Positions 22,238-33,698 of a stretch of 64,000 bases of DNA are shown piece after piece; position 1 is the first letter of the stretch; each line of letters begins with the position of its first letter. Both the position numbers and the translations under genes were made by a program. The notes beneath the pieces are model-generated. The model was given only the letters and a program-made list of their open reading frames with translations. It was not told where the DNA came from and did no database searches. Origin of the DNA: Paulownia fortunei (taxonomy: Eukaryota > Streptophyta > Magnoliopsida > Lamiales > Paulowniaceae); the NCBI GenBank assembly GCA_019321725.1, contig CM033108.1:6900060-6964059 (forward strand), read 5' to 3'.

Positions 22238-23859
22238 TGATGAATGGATTTTATACACATTAATTGAGTACAATTTGCTTAAATTTTTTATTATTTTTCC
22301 AGTGTTTATGTTACTTTTTATGCATTTAGTTTGAAATATTGTAGGTAATAGCAAAATGAGAAGAAAATGGAAAGAAACAAAACTTGGTTAAAATTTAGAA
22401 AAATCTGCTTTATATTGCTATTGAGGGCAGTGTTTGTATTTCAATCATAACTCTTTACTCCAATATTATTTTAACTTGATTCTTGAACTAATGAAAATAC
22501 AAGAGATAGGTCTATAACTTATATGTTTATCACCAAATTCAGTTCTTTTGATTTCAATAAGAAACATTAGGTTAAAAAGTCTGCACTCGACTAAAATTTT
22601 CTGGTTTAACACATCTTGGTATTATAGGCATAACTCTTTCCAAATATTTTATATTAAGTTGATTTAAGTGCCTATGAAAATCCAGGACATAGAGCTACAA
22701 TTCATATGCAGACACAAAAAGGCAGTTAGGCTTTTAAGGTAGTGAAAAATTAGTTGAAAGAGGTTATATGCACTATAGGAATTAGTTTTAGACAACATGT
22801 GCAGTACCTAGGCGCTGCCAAGTCTACTTCGGACAGAATGTGCAGTGCCTAGGTGCTTCCTGGAGGATAAATAATGGAAAAATCATCATTTTTCCCTCTT
22901 TAGAGCATCTTCATTTGATTTTCAAGATCCCAAGAGCCTCTATTTTAGATTTTAAGAGAGGGAGAGAGGGAGAGGAGAAAACAAGCTAAGAAAGAAGAAG
23001 AAAGAAGAGAAGAAGAGGAGAGATTTCTTCCAAAGGTTGAGAAGAAGACATCTACAAGGGAAGAAACTCATCCCACTTCCAAGTTTTATTTCATTTTCTT
23101 CTTTCTCTCATTAATTATGTGTATGAATATTGTTCATTTATCTTTCAATTTTACCATTATAAAGTAATTTATTTTTCTACGTTGTGATGTAATCTAATTA
23201 TGATGTTTTGAATATTTGCATGAATTCAATTTTTGATTTATTTTTCAAGTTGAGTTTTCTACATTGTTCTTAATGTTTTTAATTACTTGGCCACTAATTG
23301 AATGATTTGATAATCATATTAATCCAGGAGGTGATATATGTATCTAGTTTTATGTGTAGAAAACTGTAAATTGCATGTGAGATAGGAATATAGTTACATG
23401 GTTTGTGTAGTGTTGTTTGAGATCCACATAGAAATATAGTGGGTTAGCAAATCATTCAATTATTGTAATTCACATAGGAATATAGTGGGTTAGCAATTGA
23501 TAATATTTTCATTAGACATTGGGACAAGCTTGTGGATAATTTAGGGATTCTCAACTATCACTTGAGAATTAAATTAAGATTTATGAGATAAATTGTTCAA
23601 TTTGGATTAATTATGATGAAATCATAACCCAAGGCTTTTAAGTTTTTGAATTTTATCATTAGTTAATTGTGATTATTAGTTAGTTTAGTTAGACTTAGTT
23701 TGTAATCATAAACACCCATTTTTGTTTAGTCAAATAAAATTAGAGTTAACATAATTTGAATACTTAATAATTCAGCAGTCCTCGTGGAAACGATACTCTA
23801 CTCATCATTTTATTACTCGTAACAATAACATGCACTTGCATTCACAAAAAATCATAATA
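22238..23859 (+). repeat. 5' LTR of the non-autonomous gypsy element
   Basis: Starts TGATGAATGGATTTTATAC and aligns end to end with the 3' LTR (TGGTGAGTGGATTTTATAC). It holds the pyrimidine/purine leader near 22960-23030 (GAGAGGGAGAGAGGGAGAGG). Confidence 0.88.
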
Positions 23860-23865
23860 AATTTT

Positions 23866-23883
23866 TGGTGTTGTTGTCGGGAA
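23866..23883 (+). other. Primer binding site, tRNA-Asp type (degenerate)
   Basis: TGGTGTTGTTGTCGGGAA against the consensus TGGCGCCGTTGCCGGGGA. The changes are mainly C-to-T transitions. It lies six bases after the 5' LTR. Confidence 0.75.
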
Positions 23884-24047
23884 TTATTTTGTTTTGTTAA
23901 TATTGATACCAAGTAACTTTAATTTTAATTTGAATTTTTCTTGTATATATTTTTTCCTTTTTTTATTTTTCTTTTATCGTTTGAGTGTGCCTTTGTTTAT
24001 AATCGCAAGTGTTTTCTTGTGTGTGTGATATGATCAAAATGTGGTAG

Positions 24048-25306
24048 ATGAGATGGTATATAATTCATACTATTGGCTAAGTGAATATGACATGATAAAT
24101 CAAGCTTCAACTCATGCCTTTGGGAATAATTGAGAAGATGTGATTAATGCATTGACTGCTTAGGTTGAAATCCTTTCTAAACATGTGGAGAAATTTATTG
24201 CAGCAAATACTATTCATTCACAATTCAAGGCATGTTAGTCATATGGCGCTTTTCATGCAAGAACACAATACCAAGAGAGCAATCAATTTGCACCACCATA
24301 CGTCGAGCATGCTGAATATGGGTGGAATTACAACCAGCTGCAAAATTATCCTTTCTCCATCACTTATCAAGGATGCCAAATCATTCGAATGCTTCATGGA
24401 GAGATGATGAGAATATGATGTGGCATGCAACTAGTTACCCACTATTAGAAAAGAAGCAAAGCCTTGAAGAAGTATTAGCTCAAGTCGAACGTACTACCGA
24501 CTGAATCTTATTGTGAACTAGACCTAGTAATCCATCACAAGAGAGAATTTTTCTTGATGAAGCAATGGCTCGATTAACAAACACTCAAAGCCAATTCATA
24601 TTGGAAGCCACAATTGATGTCCAAAATCCATCATCACAACTTCAAAACTCGGAGATCCAAAATTGTGAGATGGATAATATATTTCCAACAAGACATCAAG
24701 ATAATTTTTGTTACACACCCGAGGCAAATGGAGTGGGAGAAGAACATTGTGATGTTAGTTTGCTAAGTGATAAAGAGATTGAAACTATCTTGTGGATTGA
24801 CAAACTAATGAAGGATGAACAAGATGTATCGATAGAAATACCTCTAGTAGAGAATGGAGAAGATCAAGAAAATATTCAACCAAGCGCATCTCAAGAGCCA
24901 TCACTCGAAGTTTCTTATCCTATCTTCTACAAAATAACAAGCCTATATCAAATGTTGTAGAGGATGATATAGGGATCTTATCGCACAAGCATAAATTGGA
25001 GGATCAAGAGTTGAGAGATTGCTCATTAAAGTATTCTATGGTGGAAAAGGAAGATGTGCTTGAGAATATTGACAAATCTATTATCTATATAGATTTCATC
25101 ATCCTTGATATTGAAAAGGATAGAAACATCTCTCTCACACAAATAGAACTATTTTTGGTCATCGGACATCCACTCAACAATATAAAAAATTCACTTAATC
25201 TCATGTCAGATTATGCTCACTATACTTATTTTTGGAGATCACCTACACTTCTTGAGCATATAAAGGCATGGCATGAAAAACACTTATTTTTGGATCTCGG
25301 TTGAGC
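24048..25306 (+). pseudogene. gag-like pseudogene of the non-autonomous gypsy element
   Basis: Gag-derived text in shifting frames. VDEMVYNSYYWLSEYDMI at 24048, NALTA then a TAG where glutamine is expected, VEILSKHVEKFIAANTI, then NQFAPPYVEHAEYGWNYN and QLQNYPFSITYQGC. After a frame change comes PNHSNASWRDDENM, matching the gag word for a W-rich PNFSWRN-type segment. The frame at 24565-24960 begins MARLTNTQSQFILEATIDVQ, a gag C-terminal helix region. The remaining part is acidic and unlike pol. There is no CCHC knuckle left. Known TR-GAG elements keep gag and lose pol, which fits. Not translatable as one protein. Confidence 0.7.
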
Positions 25307-26837
25307 AAGGAAGAAGTTCGGCTGAAGACTATAAATTAAGTGCTTATTGGGAGGCAACCCAAGTGTTTTATATTTTCTTTTATTTTTATTATTTAGTTGT
25401 TTAATATTTATTTTTTTTATTTTAGTTTGATGATTCTTTTTTGTTTGGTTTATTTCAGGAATTAACTCAAGTTTGGGGGTGGATTCATAAAATAAGAAAT
25501 AATATACCACCAACTAATGAATGCATGTTCATCAATGTTCTTGAAAATGATGATGATGATGTTGATGGGAATTAATACTTGCCGCATTCAGGGAAGTCTT
25601 ATCTTATTTTATTTAACATTGAGGACAATATTAGTTCTAAGTTTGGGGGTGGATGTATGTGTTTCATTTGACTTTGTTTATTTATAACTTTTGAAAATTG
25701 ATGAATGTTGTGCTTATGGATGAACTTGACTCTTGTGACAATTTTTATCTTTCTTGTAATCCTTTGGCATATTGGACACATAACCTTGAATATTTGGATT
25801 TTCTACATGCTTAGAAAAAGTCTATGTAAACTCAATACTTTTTTTTGCGATCTTATATAATTCTAGAACTTGTTTAATTATCATTTGAGATGAAATCCTA
25901 GGCTACATAACATTAGATAAGTGGTTTAGGCTATTTTTGGACCGTTTAAACCTTTCAAACCATCCTATTTATGATGTATAATCCATAATGTCCCTCCTGA
26001 GCCTATTAAGCCATTTTCTTAGTCACCCTACAAATCAACTTCAACCAATGAATTAATTTTTTTTAATCTTACATATTATCCCACACTCAGCTCATTGCTA
26101 TTCTAGTAACATTATTTTGAACATTAAAAGTGGTTTAAAAAAATAGCAAAAGAGAGGTGGTGATTTGTACAAAACTCCAAAAACAAAAGAGTAAATAAAT
26201 ATGAGAAAAGAGTGCAACACCCATTGTTCATAAAAATAAATAAGTTTGGGGGTATAGCACTTCAAAAAAAAATATATGAAAAACTAGGAGTTTAACGAAT
26301 AAAGTGGTGTGGCAAATCAAAAAAAGAAAGGTTCGTAAAGGTGTGTGATGAAAATGTGGTGGTGCTCATCAACAAGGTTCTAGAATAGTTGTGTGCTATG
26401 AGTAATTTGAGCCACTATATTATCTTTTATCCTACCATTACCTTAGCCACACATTATAAGCTTTCAAAGTCCTAATGGTCTTTGATGTTATGTTAGTTTA
26501 CATTAGTGGAGAGTGACATGAAAAACAAGCCTATGGAATTCAAAAACACATAAATAAGAGATCAATAATTTTATTGAGTTTTCATAAACCAATTGAGTGG
26601 CGAAAAGTTAGATGTAAGAGGCTACACACACACTCAAAGGATTTAAAGATAGGTGAATTTGGCACTTGAGTTGAAATCGTGCATTTTAATGATATTTTGA
26701 GATTTCCTTGAGTTATAAACTCACAACATTTTTTGAAGCTCATTTGGTTAGTAGGTTGTGACCATCACTTATTACTTTACTTGTTTTATTTTTTTCTTTT
26801 GCTCGAGCACTAGCAAAATGTTAAGTTTGGGGGTATT
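25307..26837 (+). other. 3' noncoding region of the gypsy element with repeated polypurine words
   Basis: No coding frame. The word AAGTTTGGGGGT occurs exactly at 25469, 25639, 26242 and 26823. The last lies directly before the 3' LTR and is the plausible polypurine tract that primes plus-strand DNA synthesis. The copy at 25639 is preceded by GAGGACAAT, as in gypsy-1. Confidence 0.75.
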
Positions 26838-28466
26838 TGGTGAGTGGATTTTATACCCATTAATTGAGTACCATTTGCTTAAATTTTTTATTAGTTTTCT
26901 AGTGTTTATGTTACTTTTTATGCATTTAGTTTGAAATATTTTAGGCAATATCAAAATGAGAAGAAAATGGAAAGAAACATAAAACTTGGTTAAAATTTAG
27001 AATAATCTGTTTTATAGTGTTGTTGAGGCCAGTGTTCGTATTTCAATCATAACTCTTTACTCCAATATCATTTTAACTTGATTATTAAACCATTAGAAAG
27101 CCCCGCGATAGTTCTATAACTTATATGTTTATGATAAAATTTAGTTCTTTTGATTTCAATGAGAAAAAGTAGGTTAAAAAGTCTGCACTTGACTAAAACT
27201 TTCTAGTTTAACATATCTTGGTATTATAGGCATAACTCTTTCCACATATTTCATATTAAGTTGATTTAACTTCCTATGAAAATCCATGACATAGAGCTAC
27301 AATTAATATGTAGATATCAAAAGCCAGTTGGGCCTTTAAAGTAGTAAAAAATTAGTTGAAAAAGGTTATATGCGCTGTAGGAATTGGTTTTGGACAGCAA
27401 ATGCAGCAGCGCCTAGTCATTGCAAAGTTTGCTTTGAACAGAATGTGCAGCGCCTAGGCACTGCCAATTGGCACCTAGGTGCTACCTGGTGGATAAATAA
27501 GGGCAAAATGATGCCCTCTTTAGGGCATCTCTATCTAATTTTTATGATCCCTAGAGCCTCCATTTCAGATTTTAAGAGAGGGGGACACGGAGAGAAGAGA
27601 AAACAAGGTAAGAAAGAAGAAGGAAGAAGAGAAAAAGATGAGAGATTTCTTTCATGAGTGAGAAAAAAACATCTAAAAAGGAAGAAACTCTTCCTACTTC
27701 CAAGTTTTATTTCATTTTCCTCTTTCTCTCATTAATTATGTGTATGAATACTGTTCATTTATCTTTCATTTTTACCATTATGAACTAATTTATTTTTCTA
27801 GGATTGTGATGTAATCTAATTATGATGTTTTGAATATTTGCATCAATTCAATTCTTGATTTATTTTTCAAGTTGAGCTTTTTATATTGTTCTTAATGCTT
27901 TTAGTTACTTGACCACTAATTGAATGATTCGCTAATCATATTAACTCGTGAGGTGATATATGTATCTAGTTCTATGTGTAGAAAATCATAAATTGCATGT
28001 GAGATAGGAATATACTTACATGGTTTGTGTAGTCTTGTTTGAGATCTATAAAACCTAATGAATTGTTGATTGTTGTAATTCATATAGGAATATAGTGGGT
28101 TAGCAATTGATGATATTTTCATTAGACCTTGGGAGAGGCTTGTGGATAATTTAGGGATTCTCAAGTATCATTTGGGAATTAAATTGAGATTGATGAGATA
28201 AATTATTCAATTTGGATTAATTATGGTGAAATCATAATAACCCTAGGCTTTTAAGTTTTTGATCATTAGTTAATTTTGATTATTAGTTAGTTTAGGTAGA
28301 CTTAGTTTATAATCATAAACAATTATTTTTGTTTATTCAAATAAAATTATAGTTAACATAATTTTGATACTTAATAATTCAACAGTTCTCGTGGGAATGA
28401 TACTCTACTCATTATTTTATTACTTATAACGATAACGTACACTTGCGTTCACAAAAATTCGCAACA
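26838..28466 (+). repeat. 3' LTR of the non-autonomous gypsy element
   Basis: Starts TGGTGAGTGG and ends TTCGCAACA directly before the duplication TGATG. The open frame at 27370-27657 lies within the LTR and is not a gene. Confidence 0.9.
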
Positions 28467-29086
28467 TGATGCTCTAGAGGATCCTATGTTAGATAGAGGT
28501 TCTTATCAAAGGCTTGTTGGGAGGCTTATCCATTTGGTGCATACGAGGCCATATATTTTATCTGTGGTATGTGTTGTTAGTCAATTTATACACAATCTTA
28601 AAGAAGCACATTTCAAGGCCGTTCATAGAATCCTATAATACTTGAAGGGCAGCCCTGGAAGAGGTATTTTGTTTAAGAAAGGAGAAAGCATGACATTGGA
28701 ATCTTATAACCTGAAGGAGTAATAAGCAAAACATGGTGGCAAGATTGGGTGCAGAGTCAGAGTTTAGATCAATGGCGATGGGAATATGTGAACAACTTAG
28801 TTAAAGATAATTCTTGCTGACCTCAAGATTAAATGGGATAGAGATTGTATTTCAACATCAAATCTGCTATCAGTATTGCTCATAATCCCATACAACACGA
28901 TGAAACCAAACATATCAAAGCCAACATACATTTTATCAAGGAGAAACTTGACAGTGGCCTAATATGTACTCCATTTGTTTCTACAAGGGATCAATTAGTA
29001 GATATACTTACAAAAGAATTGCCAAGCACTGTGTTTCAGGAAATTGTTAACAAGCTTGGAATGGAGAATAGTCATTTATCAGCTTG
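28467..29086 (+). pseudogene. Copia A reverse transcriptase end and RNase H, part 2
   Basis: Continuation of copia A after the gypsy insertion. ALEDPMLDRGSYQRLVGRL, VVSQFIHNLKEAHFKAVHRI, a stop, then YLKGSPGRGILFKKGE is the end of the reverse transcriptase. AESEFRSMAMGICEQL, with frame changes, and the open frame 28845-29087 (KSAISIAHNPIQHDETKHI, then FIKEKLDSGLICTPFVSTRD and QLVDILTKELPS) are RNase H. The final codon is followed by the purine tract GAGGGAGAG (29086-29094), then the LTR. Several stops and frameshifts make it dead. Confidence 0.88.
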
Positions 29087-29094
29087 AGGGAGAG

Positions 29095-29316
29095 TGTCAA
29101 ATTATGAGGCTTTATTATGAAAGTTGTGTGATTTTACCAAATTTTTAGGAGTTTTGATTGGTTATATATATCAATTGATTAGATGTCTATGTCAATTGAT
29201 TGGTTTCCTATTTGTAGAGATTTTATTACTATTCTTAGGTTGCAGCACATATATATAATGAATCAGTAACTTGTTCTATAGTAAAAAATTCATTTTCTCT
29301 TAAGTATTTTTTCTCA
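29095..29316 (+). repeat. 3' LTR of copia A (222 bp)
   Basis: Begins TGTCAAATTATGAGGC directly after the purine tract and ends TTTTTTCTCA. It aligns along its whole length, at roughly 70-75 per cent by eye, with the minus-strand LTR at 52310-52536, so copia A and copia C belong to one family. Confidence 0.85.
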
Positions 29317-29329
29317 ATAATTTACGATG

Positions 29330-30117
29330 GATGACAATGAAGAAATTTGGGGAGTTAAAATCATTTTTACAATCACATTTGAAATAAAAGGATCTTAGGA
29401 AATTGAGATACTTTATTAGGTTTGAAGAAGCAAGATCATGGCATGGCATGCACTTTGTCAAAGGAAATACTCTTAATTTATTACATGGGACATATCTGTT
29501 AGGTGAGTTATTCAATAATTTAAAACAATACAAGCAACTAGTTGGAAAATTAAACTACTTAGTTCTTGGTGGACGTGACATTTCATCTGCAATTCAATTT
29601 CTTAATTCAACTCATACTAGTTGCCAGGATGATGTCATTCAGGTTGTAAGTCATTCGGGTTGTAAGATTATCAAAAGGTTTTGGCTTGGGATTATATAAG
29701 AGAGCTATGGGCATCGTAACATTGTGGGGGTGTGCTGAAGCTATGCTAAATCTTTATCATAGAGGAGGTCCATTACCAAGTACTGTATTTTTGTTGGAGA
29801 TAACTTGGTTTCTTGGAAAAGTAAGAAGCAAAATAGGTTGAGTGCAAATGCATAGCCATGGCGTCCGCTACAGTACATATGAATTATTTTAGGTGAAGAA
29901 CTTGGATTCATGAACCCTCCTCCACCAATGGATTTAGTATATGATATGAGCGCAATCCAAATTGCAAATAATTTATTTTCCATGAAAGTACAAAGTATAT
30001 TAAGTTTGACTGTCACTTCATGCAGAAAAGATCTTGGAGAAAGCTGCTTCCACATTCAAGTGATCAACAGTTTTATTTATTACGAATCTGTTGAATGGAT
30101 AAAGGGTTATCTATAAC
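29330..30117 (+). pseudogene. Copia B reverse transcriptase-RNase H fragment
   Basis: A second, different copia fragment begins about a dozen bases after the copia A LTR. Reading: KKFGELKSFLQSHLK, stop, KDLRKLRYFIRFEEARS; then LFNNLKQYKQLVGKLNYLV, ISSAIQFLNSTHTSCQDDV; then [20 protein letters not shown]; then an RNase H-like tail with SAIQIANNLFSMKVQS. The order equals the C-terminal part of a copia polyprotein. There are many stops and no adjoining LTR. The insertion of copia A next to or into copia B is possible, but a target duplication was not found. Confidence 0.75.
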
Positions 30118-30147
30118 AATCTTGGGATCGCACAAAACATGCAAAAT

Positions 30148-30518
30148 TATAAAATTAGTCCTATAATTAAGGAGATGTGTCAAAAAATATTCTGTTATAA
30201 TTTAATTTTACAGAATTATCCTGTAATTATTAAAAAGTCATAGATTGAGTCTAAAGTTTGCCTAAAATTTTAAAATTGACTGGAAAATATCACATACGCA
30301 ACATATGACGGCCAAAATTTGGGAATTTTTGAGATTTTGGCTAATTTTACTTATATAGATTTGACCCAACCGAGTTGACCCCTAGGTGGAGGAGTGAGGC
30401 AGCATGAAACAACATACCTAAGAAAGCCTATTTTGAAGAAAAAAATGCCATAACTCAACACACCTAAACACAATTTGAAAGAAAATCAATTCGTTGCCCA
30501 AAATATGCCAAATGCCAT
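30148..30518 (+). repeat. Dispersed repeat R, copy 2
   Basis: Diverged counterpart of 21359-21728, in the same orientation, between copia B and copia C. Duplicated again at 42637-43007 by the contig overlap. Confidence 0.65.
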
Positions 30519-30732
30519 TTCAATTTTTTCCTTTTCCTTTTCCTTTATCTTTTTTTCCACCTTTCCATTTTAATTATTTTACTTTTCTTTTTCTTCCTCA
30601 TCTTCTTTCTAAACCTCTTATCCCCACCACCCATTCCACTGTTCCACCACCTCACTCCGCCACCACCCATCTTACCTATCAAAACTTTCCATCCCTTGCC
30701 ATCTGAGCCCCCATCTTAAACCCTAGCACCCC

Positions 30733-32201
30733 ATCACAATGGGAGCAAACATCTGAAGGTAATCAATGCCACAAGTTTGAGTATATCCTTAGGTGAACAA
30801 CCTTGCCTTGTATCTTTCTACGAAATCATCAGACTTGTACTTCACTATAAAAATATATCTACATCCCATCAGTTTCTTTTCTCTCGGCAATTTAACTAAC
30901 TCCCATGTCTTGTCTTTTGCAAGAGCCTCCATCTCCACTTTCATAGCATCCTCCCATTTCTTGTCACCTAATGCTTCAGATAGATTTCTTGGAATGGGAA
31001 TTGTATGAGTGCTGCTTGGAAGGATTTACAATTTTGGGATAGGTTTTATAGGTCATCAGTAAATATAGTGGATGTTTAGTGTAAGTTCTGGTTTCTTTCC
31101 TAAGTGTAATTGGTAGGTCGACATCATTTCTTTTTTCATGTTCATTTTATAGGCTCTCTATGTTGTTCATCTATGGGCTCTCTAGGCTTAGTTGATAGTG
31201 TAATATTTTTAGTAAATGTGGAAATGATTTTGGGATTCTAAATCGAGAGACTGAAATTTTCCTCCTGGAATAGACCTGCAGTGTTGAACATTATCATGTT
31301 TCCCCTTATCTTCAGCCCAACTCGGTCGGTTGGCCCACCTAAGAGATGATTATCATTTTACATAACTTGGATGACTCAACAAATGGTACAAATTTCAAAT
31401 GAGTGGATTGGTGACTCTACTGAAACTGGTTCAATAGATACTAAAATGGACGTAAACTAAAACGGACCTAACTGGAGACTTAGGTTCAATAGTTAAACAT
31501 ACTCTACTGGAGGCTCACTAAAATGGGCTGACTAGGAAAATCAAGTATAAACAGGTCATTTGCTCTATCTTCACTCAAGTTCTCTGCCTGCAGATAGGTT
31601 TTTCGAAAAAGGACATATTTTTTGCAAAGTAATATCAATAGAGATAAAAAAATTCCTTATAGGTGGATGGTAACATTTGTATCATTTTTGTGTGGAAGAA
31701 TACCTAATGAAAATTCATTGAAGAGCATGTGGATCAAGTTTTACTTTGTTTTGAGAATGAACATGAACAAAGGCAACACTTCCAAAAATTCTAGGAATAA
31801 GATTATTTGAAGCATTGAAAGTGGGAAATAGTTTTTTGAGAATTTCAATTGGGCTTTTGAACTCAACGACCCGAGTTGGAAGTCTATTAATATTATAAGC
31901 CTCGGTTAAAACAACTTCCCCAAATGTTGTTTAGGAATAATTTTGTGAAACAATAAAGCTCTTAACATCAAGGAGATGACCATTTTTATGTTTGTCCACT
32001 CCATTTTCAAATGATAAATTCATGTTACTCGGGTATAATCATCAATAAACGAAACAAACCACTTAGCACCTAAAATATGCGGAACCTAGAGGCTCCCCAA
32101 ATATCACTATGAATGAGAGAAAAATGAATAAGAGTTTCTGTATTGCTTATTGGAAAAGAAACACTTTGTGCTTGGGAAGTTCACAATCATCTATATTTAT
32201 A
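30733..32201 (-). pseudogene. Copia C integrase to reverse-transcriptase start (copy 1)
   Basis: On the minus strand from 32201 downward: NIDDCELPKHK (end of the GAG-pre-integrase zinc region), TETLIHFSLIHSDIWGAS (integrase entry), a jump to the late integrase words NGVDKHKNGHLL, VVLTEAYNINRLPTRV, VEFKSPIEIL, AFVHVHSQNKVKLDPHAL and FIRYSSTQK, then a degenerate linker. At 31010-30733 it reads PRNLSEALGDKKWEDAMKVE, MEALAKDKTWELVKLPREKK, FIVKYKSDDFVERYKARL, a stop, and GYTQTCGIDYLQMFAPIV, the start of the copia reverse transcriptase. The middle of the integrase is deleted, and the element stops at the RT entry. The 5' half is at 50556-52536, on the other side of the Helitron. Confidence 0.85.
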
Positions 32202-32702
32202 TCTATACTAAAAGTGTGAATAGCTTGGAAAGTTTCTTGGATTTTTTTATACTACAAAAATATCCTTTCAGCATAGTTAATTTTAAGGGTAATTAAGTAA
32301 TTTGATGTTTATTAAGCTTTTATTTGTTTAATTATATGATAAGTGTCCTTTTACATGCCAAATTTTTCTTCCAAAACTAATAATATATCTTCTTTCTATC
32401 ATAACTCTTGGAATACTTCGAAATTTCAAATAATACCACTTCCCTTTAAACTAGATTACAAAAGCTTTCCAACCGTAAGTGATAAGCATATATAGAGGAA
32501 TTCAATGAAAGAGTTTTAGCCGTTTAAAGTTGAGTAGAATGTAAAGATGTGTGTTTATGATATTTTTTGCAAATTTCCTCAACAATTGAAATATATCTAT
32601 TATAATTCTAGAGGAAAAAGAAAGTTGAATTTGCAGCAAAATGAAAAAAAAAACATAAAAAAGTTAATTCTAGGAGTTTTGATGCTAAGTAAAAAGAAAA
32701 TA

Positions 32703-33172
32703 GGGCAAAATACTATTATCCCCCTAAACTTTATCTGTGGTCGCAAACACTCCCTGACCTAAAACGTATCATTTAATCCCCCGAATTAATTACTTGAACA
32801 AAATTACCCTTAATGAGTTTATACAGATTTTGGTATATTTTGAATATTTTTCACCCTAAATTCAATTTCAAATTCTTTTTTTATTATAAAAATATTTTAA
32901 ATTATAATTTTTTAAAAAATTAATTAGTAACTTAAGTAATCCAAATTTTAAAAAACTAAAGTAATAAATGAGTATAATAAATACAAATTAAAAAGATTTT
33001 AAAACTAAATTTAGTGTGCAAAGTATTCAAAGTACACTAGAAACTACATAAATTCATTTCATTAAGAGTAATTTTGTCAAAATATTTAAATATGGGGGGT
33101 TATGATAAATTGTCAAAGAGGTTTTTTTGTCACCATAGGTAAAGTTCATAGGCAATTTATGTATTTTGCCCC
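32703..33172. mobile_element. 470-bp MITE inside the Helitron (copy 1)
   Basis: Terminal inverted repeats: GGGCAAAATAC, then AACTTTATCTGTGGT on the left; the complement of the right end reads GGGGCAAAATAC, then AACTTTACCTATGGT. It is flanked by imperfect 11-bp direct repeats AAAAGAAAATA (32692-32702) and AAAAGTAACTA (33173-33183). The matching site in the second internal repeat of the Helitron (35154 onward) reads AAAAGTAATTA and lacks the insert. The 9-11-bp duplication suggests the Mutator-like group. No coding capacity. Confidence 0.75.
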
Positions 33173-33657
33173 AAAAGTAACTAGTTTTAAGATTAACAAA
33201 ATATAAGATACTATTAAAAATTAGAAAAACAAAATTATTTTTGATATCCAAGTAATTTCATTATTTTTTTTTTGTAATAATGGTTATACCTTTTAACTTC
33301 ACATCCTAATTTAGATTCAATTATCAATTTATTTAATTTTTCATGATATTATTTTTTGATTGATTAAATTCAATCATGATGGTAATATAAACATTAGTTT
33401 GAATAACGAGAAATAAACATATTAAAAAGATTATAAACATGCTTATACTAAAATAAAAACAATCAAAAAGGATTGAAATAAAACTTGATGAGAGTTATAT
33501 ATTTTAAATTAATGAGATGAGAGTTTAAAATTAATTTTTAATATAGAGATTTAAGAAAGAGTAGAGAAAACAACAGAAATATTTGTTACTTTTATTGTGT
33601 TTTCTTGCATTATTTGTTTTAATAGACCTTATCAATAGGATAAAAAGCACAAAGAAT

Positions 33658-33698
33658 CGAGAAGAAGAAGAAGAAGAAAAAGAAAAAGAAGAAGAAAG
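33658..33698 (+). repeat. (GAA)n-rich tract
   Basis: GAGAAGAAGAAGAAGAAG followed by AAAAGAAAAAG units. The second internal Helitron repeat has a shorter version near 35590. Also present in the duplicate at about 46148. Confidence 0.8.

Larger units (their letters stand above)
22238..28466 (+). mobile_element. Non-autonomous Ty3/gypsy element (TR-GAG type) nested in copia A
   Basis: A complete LTR element: 5' LTR 22238-23859, tRNA-Asp-type primer site at 23866, a gag-only reading region (24048-25306, degenerate), about 1.5 kb of noncoding DNA with repeated AAGTTTGGGGGT purine tracts, and 3' LTR 26838-28466. Flanked by the 5-bp duplication TGATG. No protease, reverse transcriptase or integrase text is present, so it must have been mobilised in trans. 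The two LTRs differ by many substitutions and small indels over 1.6 kb, so the insertion is not recent. Confidence 0.92.

Noticed and set aside
27370..27657. 95-codon frame repeated at 39859-40146
   Set aside because: It lies wholly inside the gypsy LTR, and its repetition is the contig overlap, not conservation.
30793..31008. Plus-strand 71-codon frame
   Set aside because: It is the complement of the copia C reverse-transcriptase start, which is the real coding strand.
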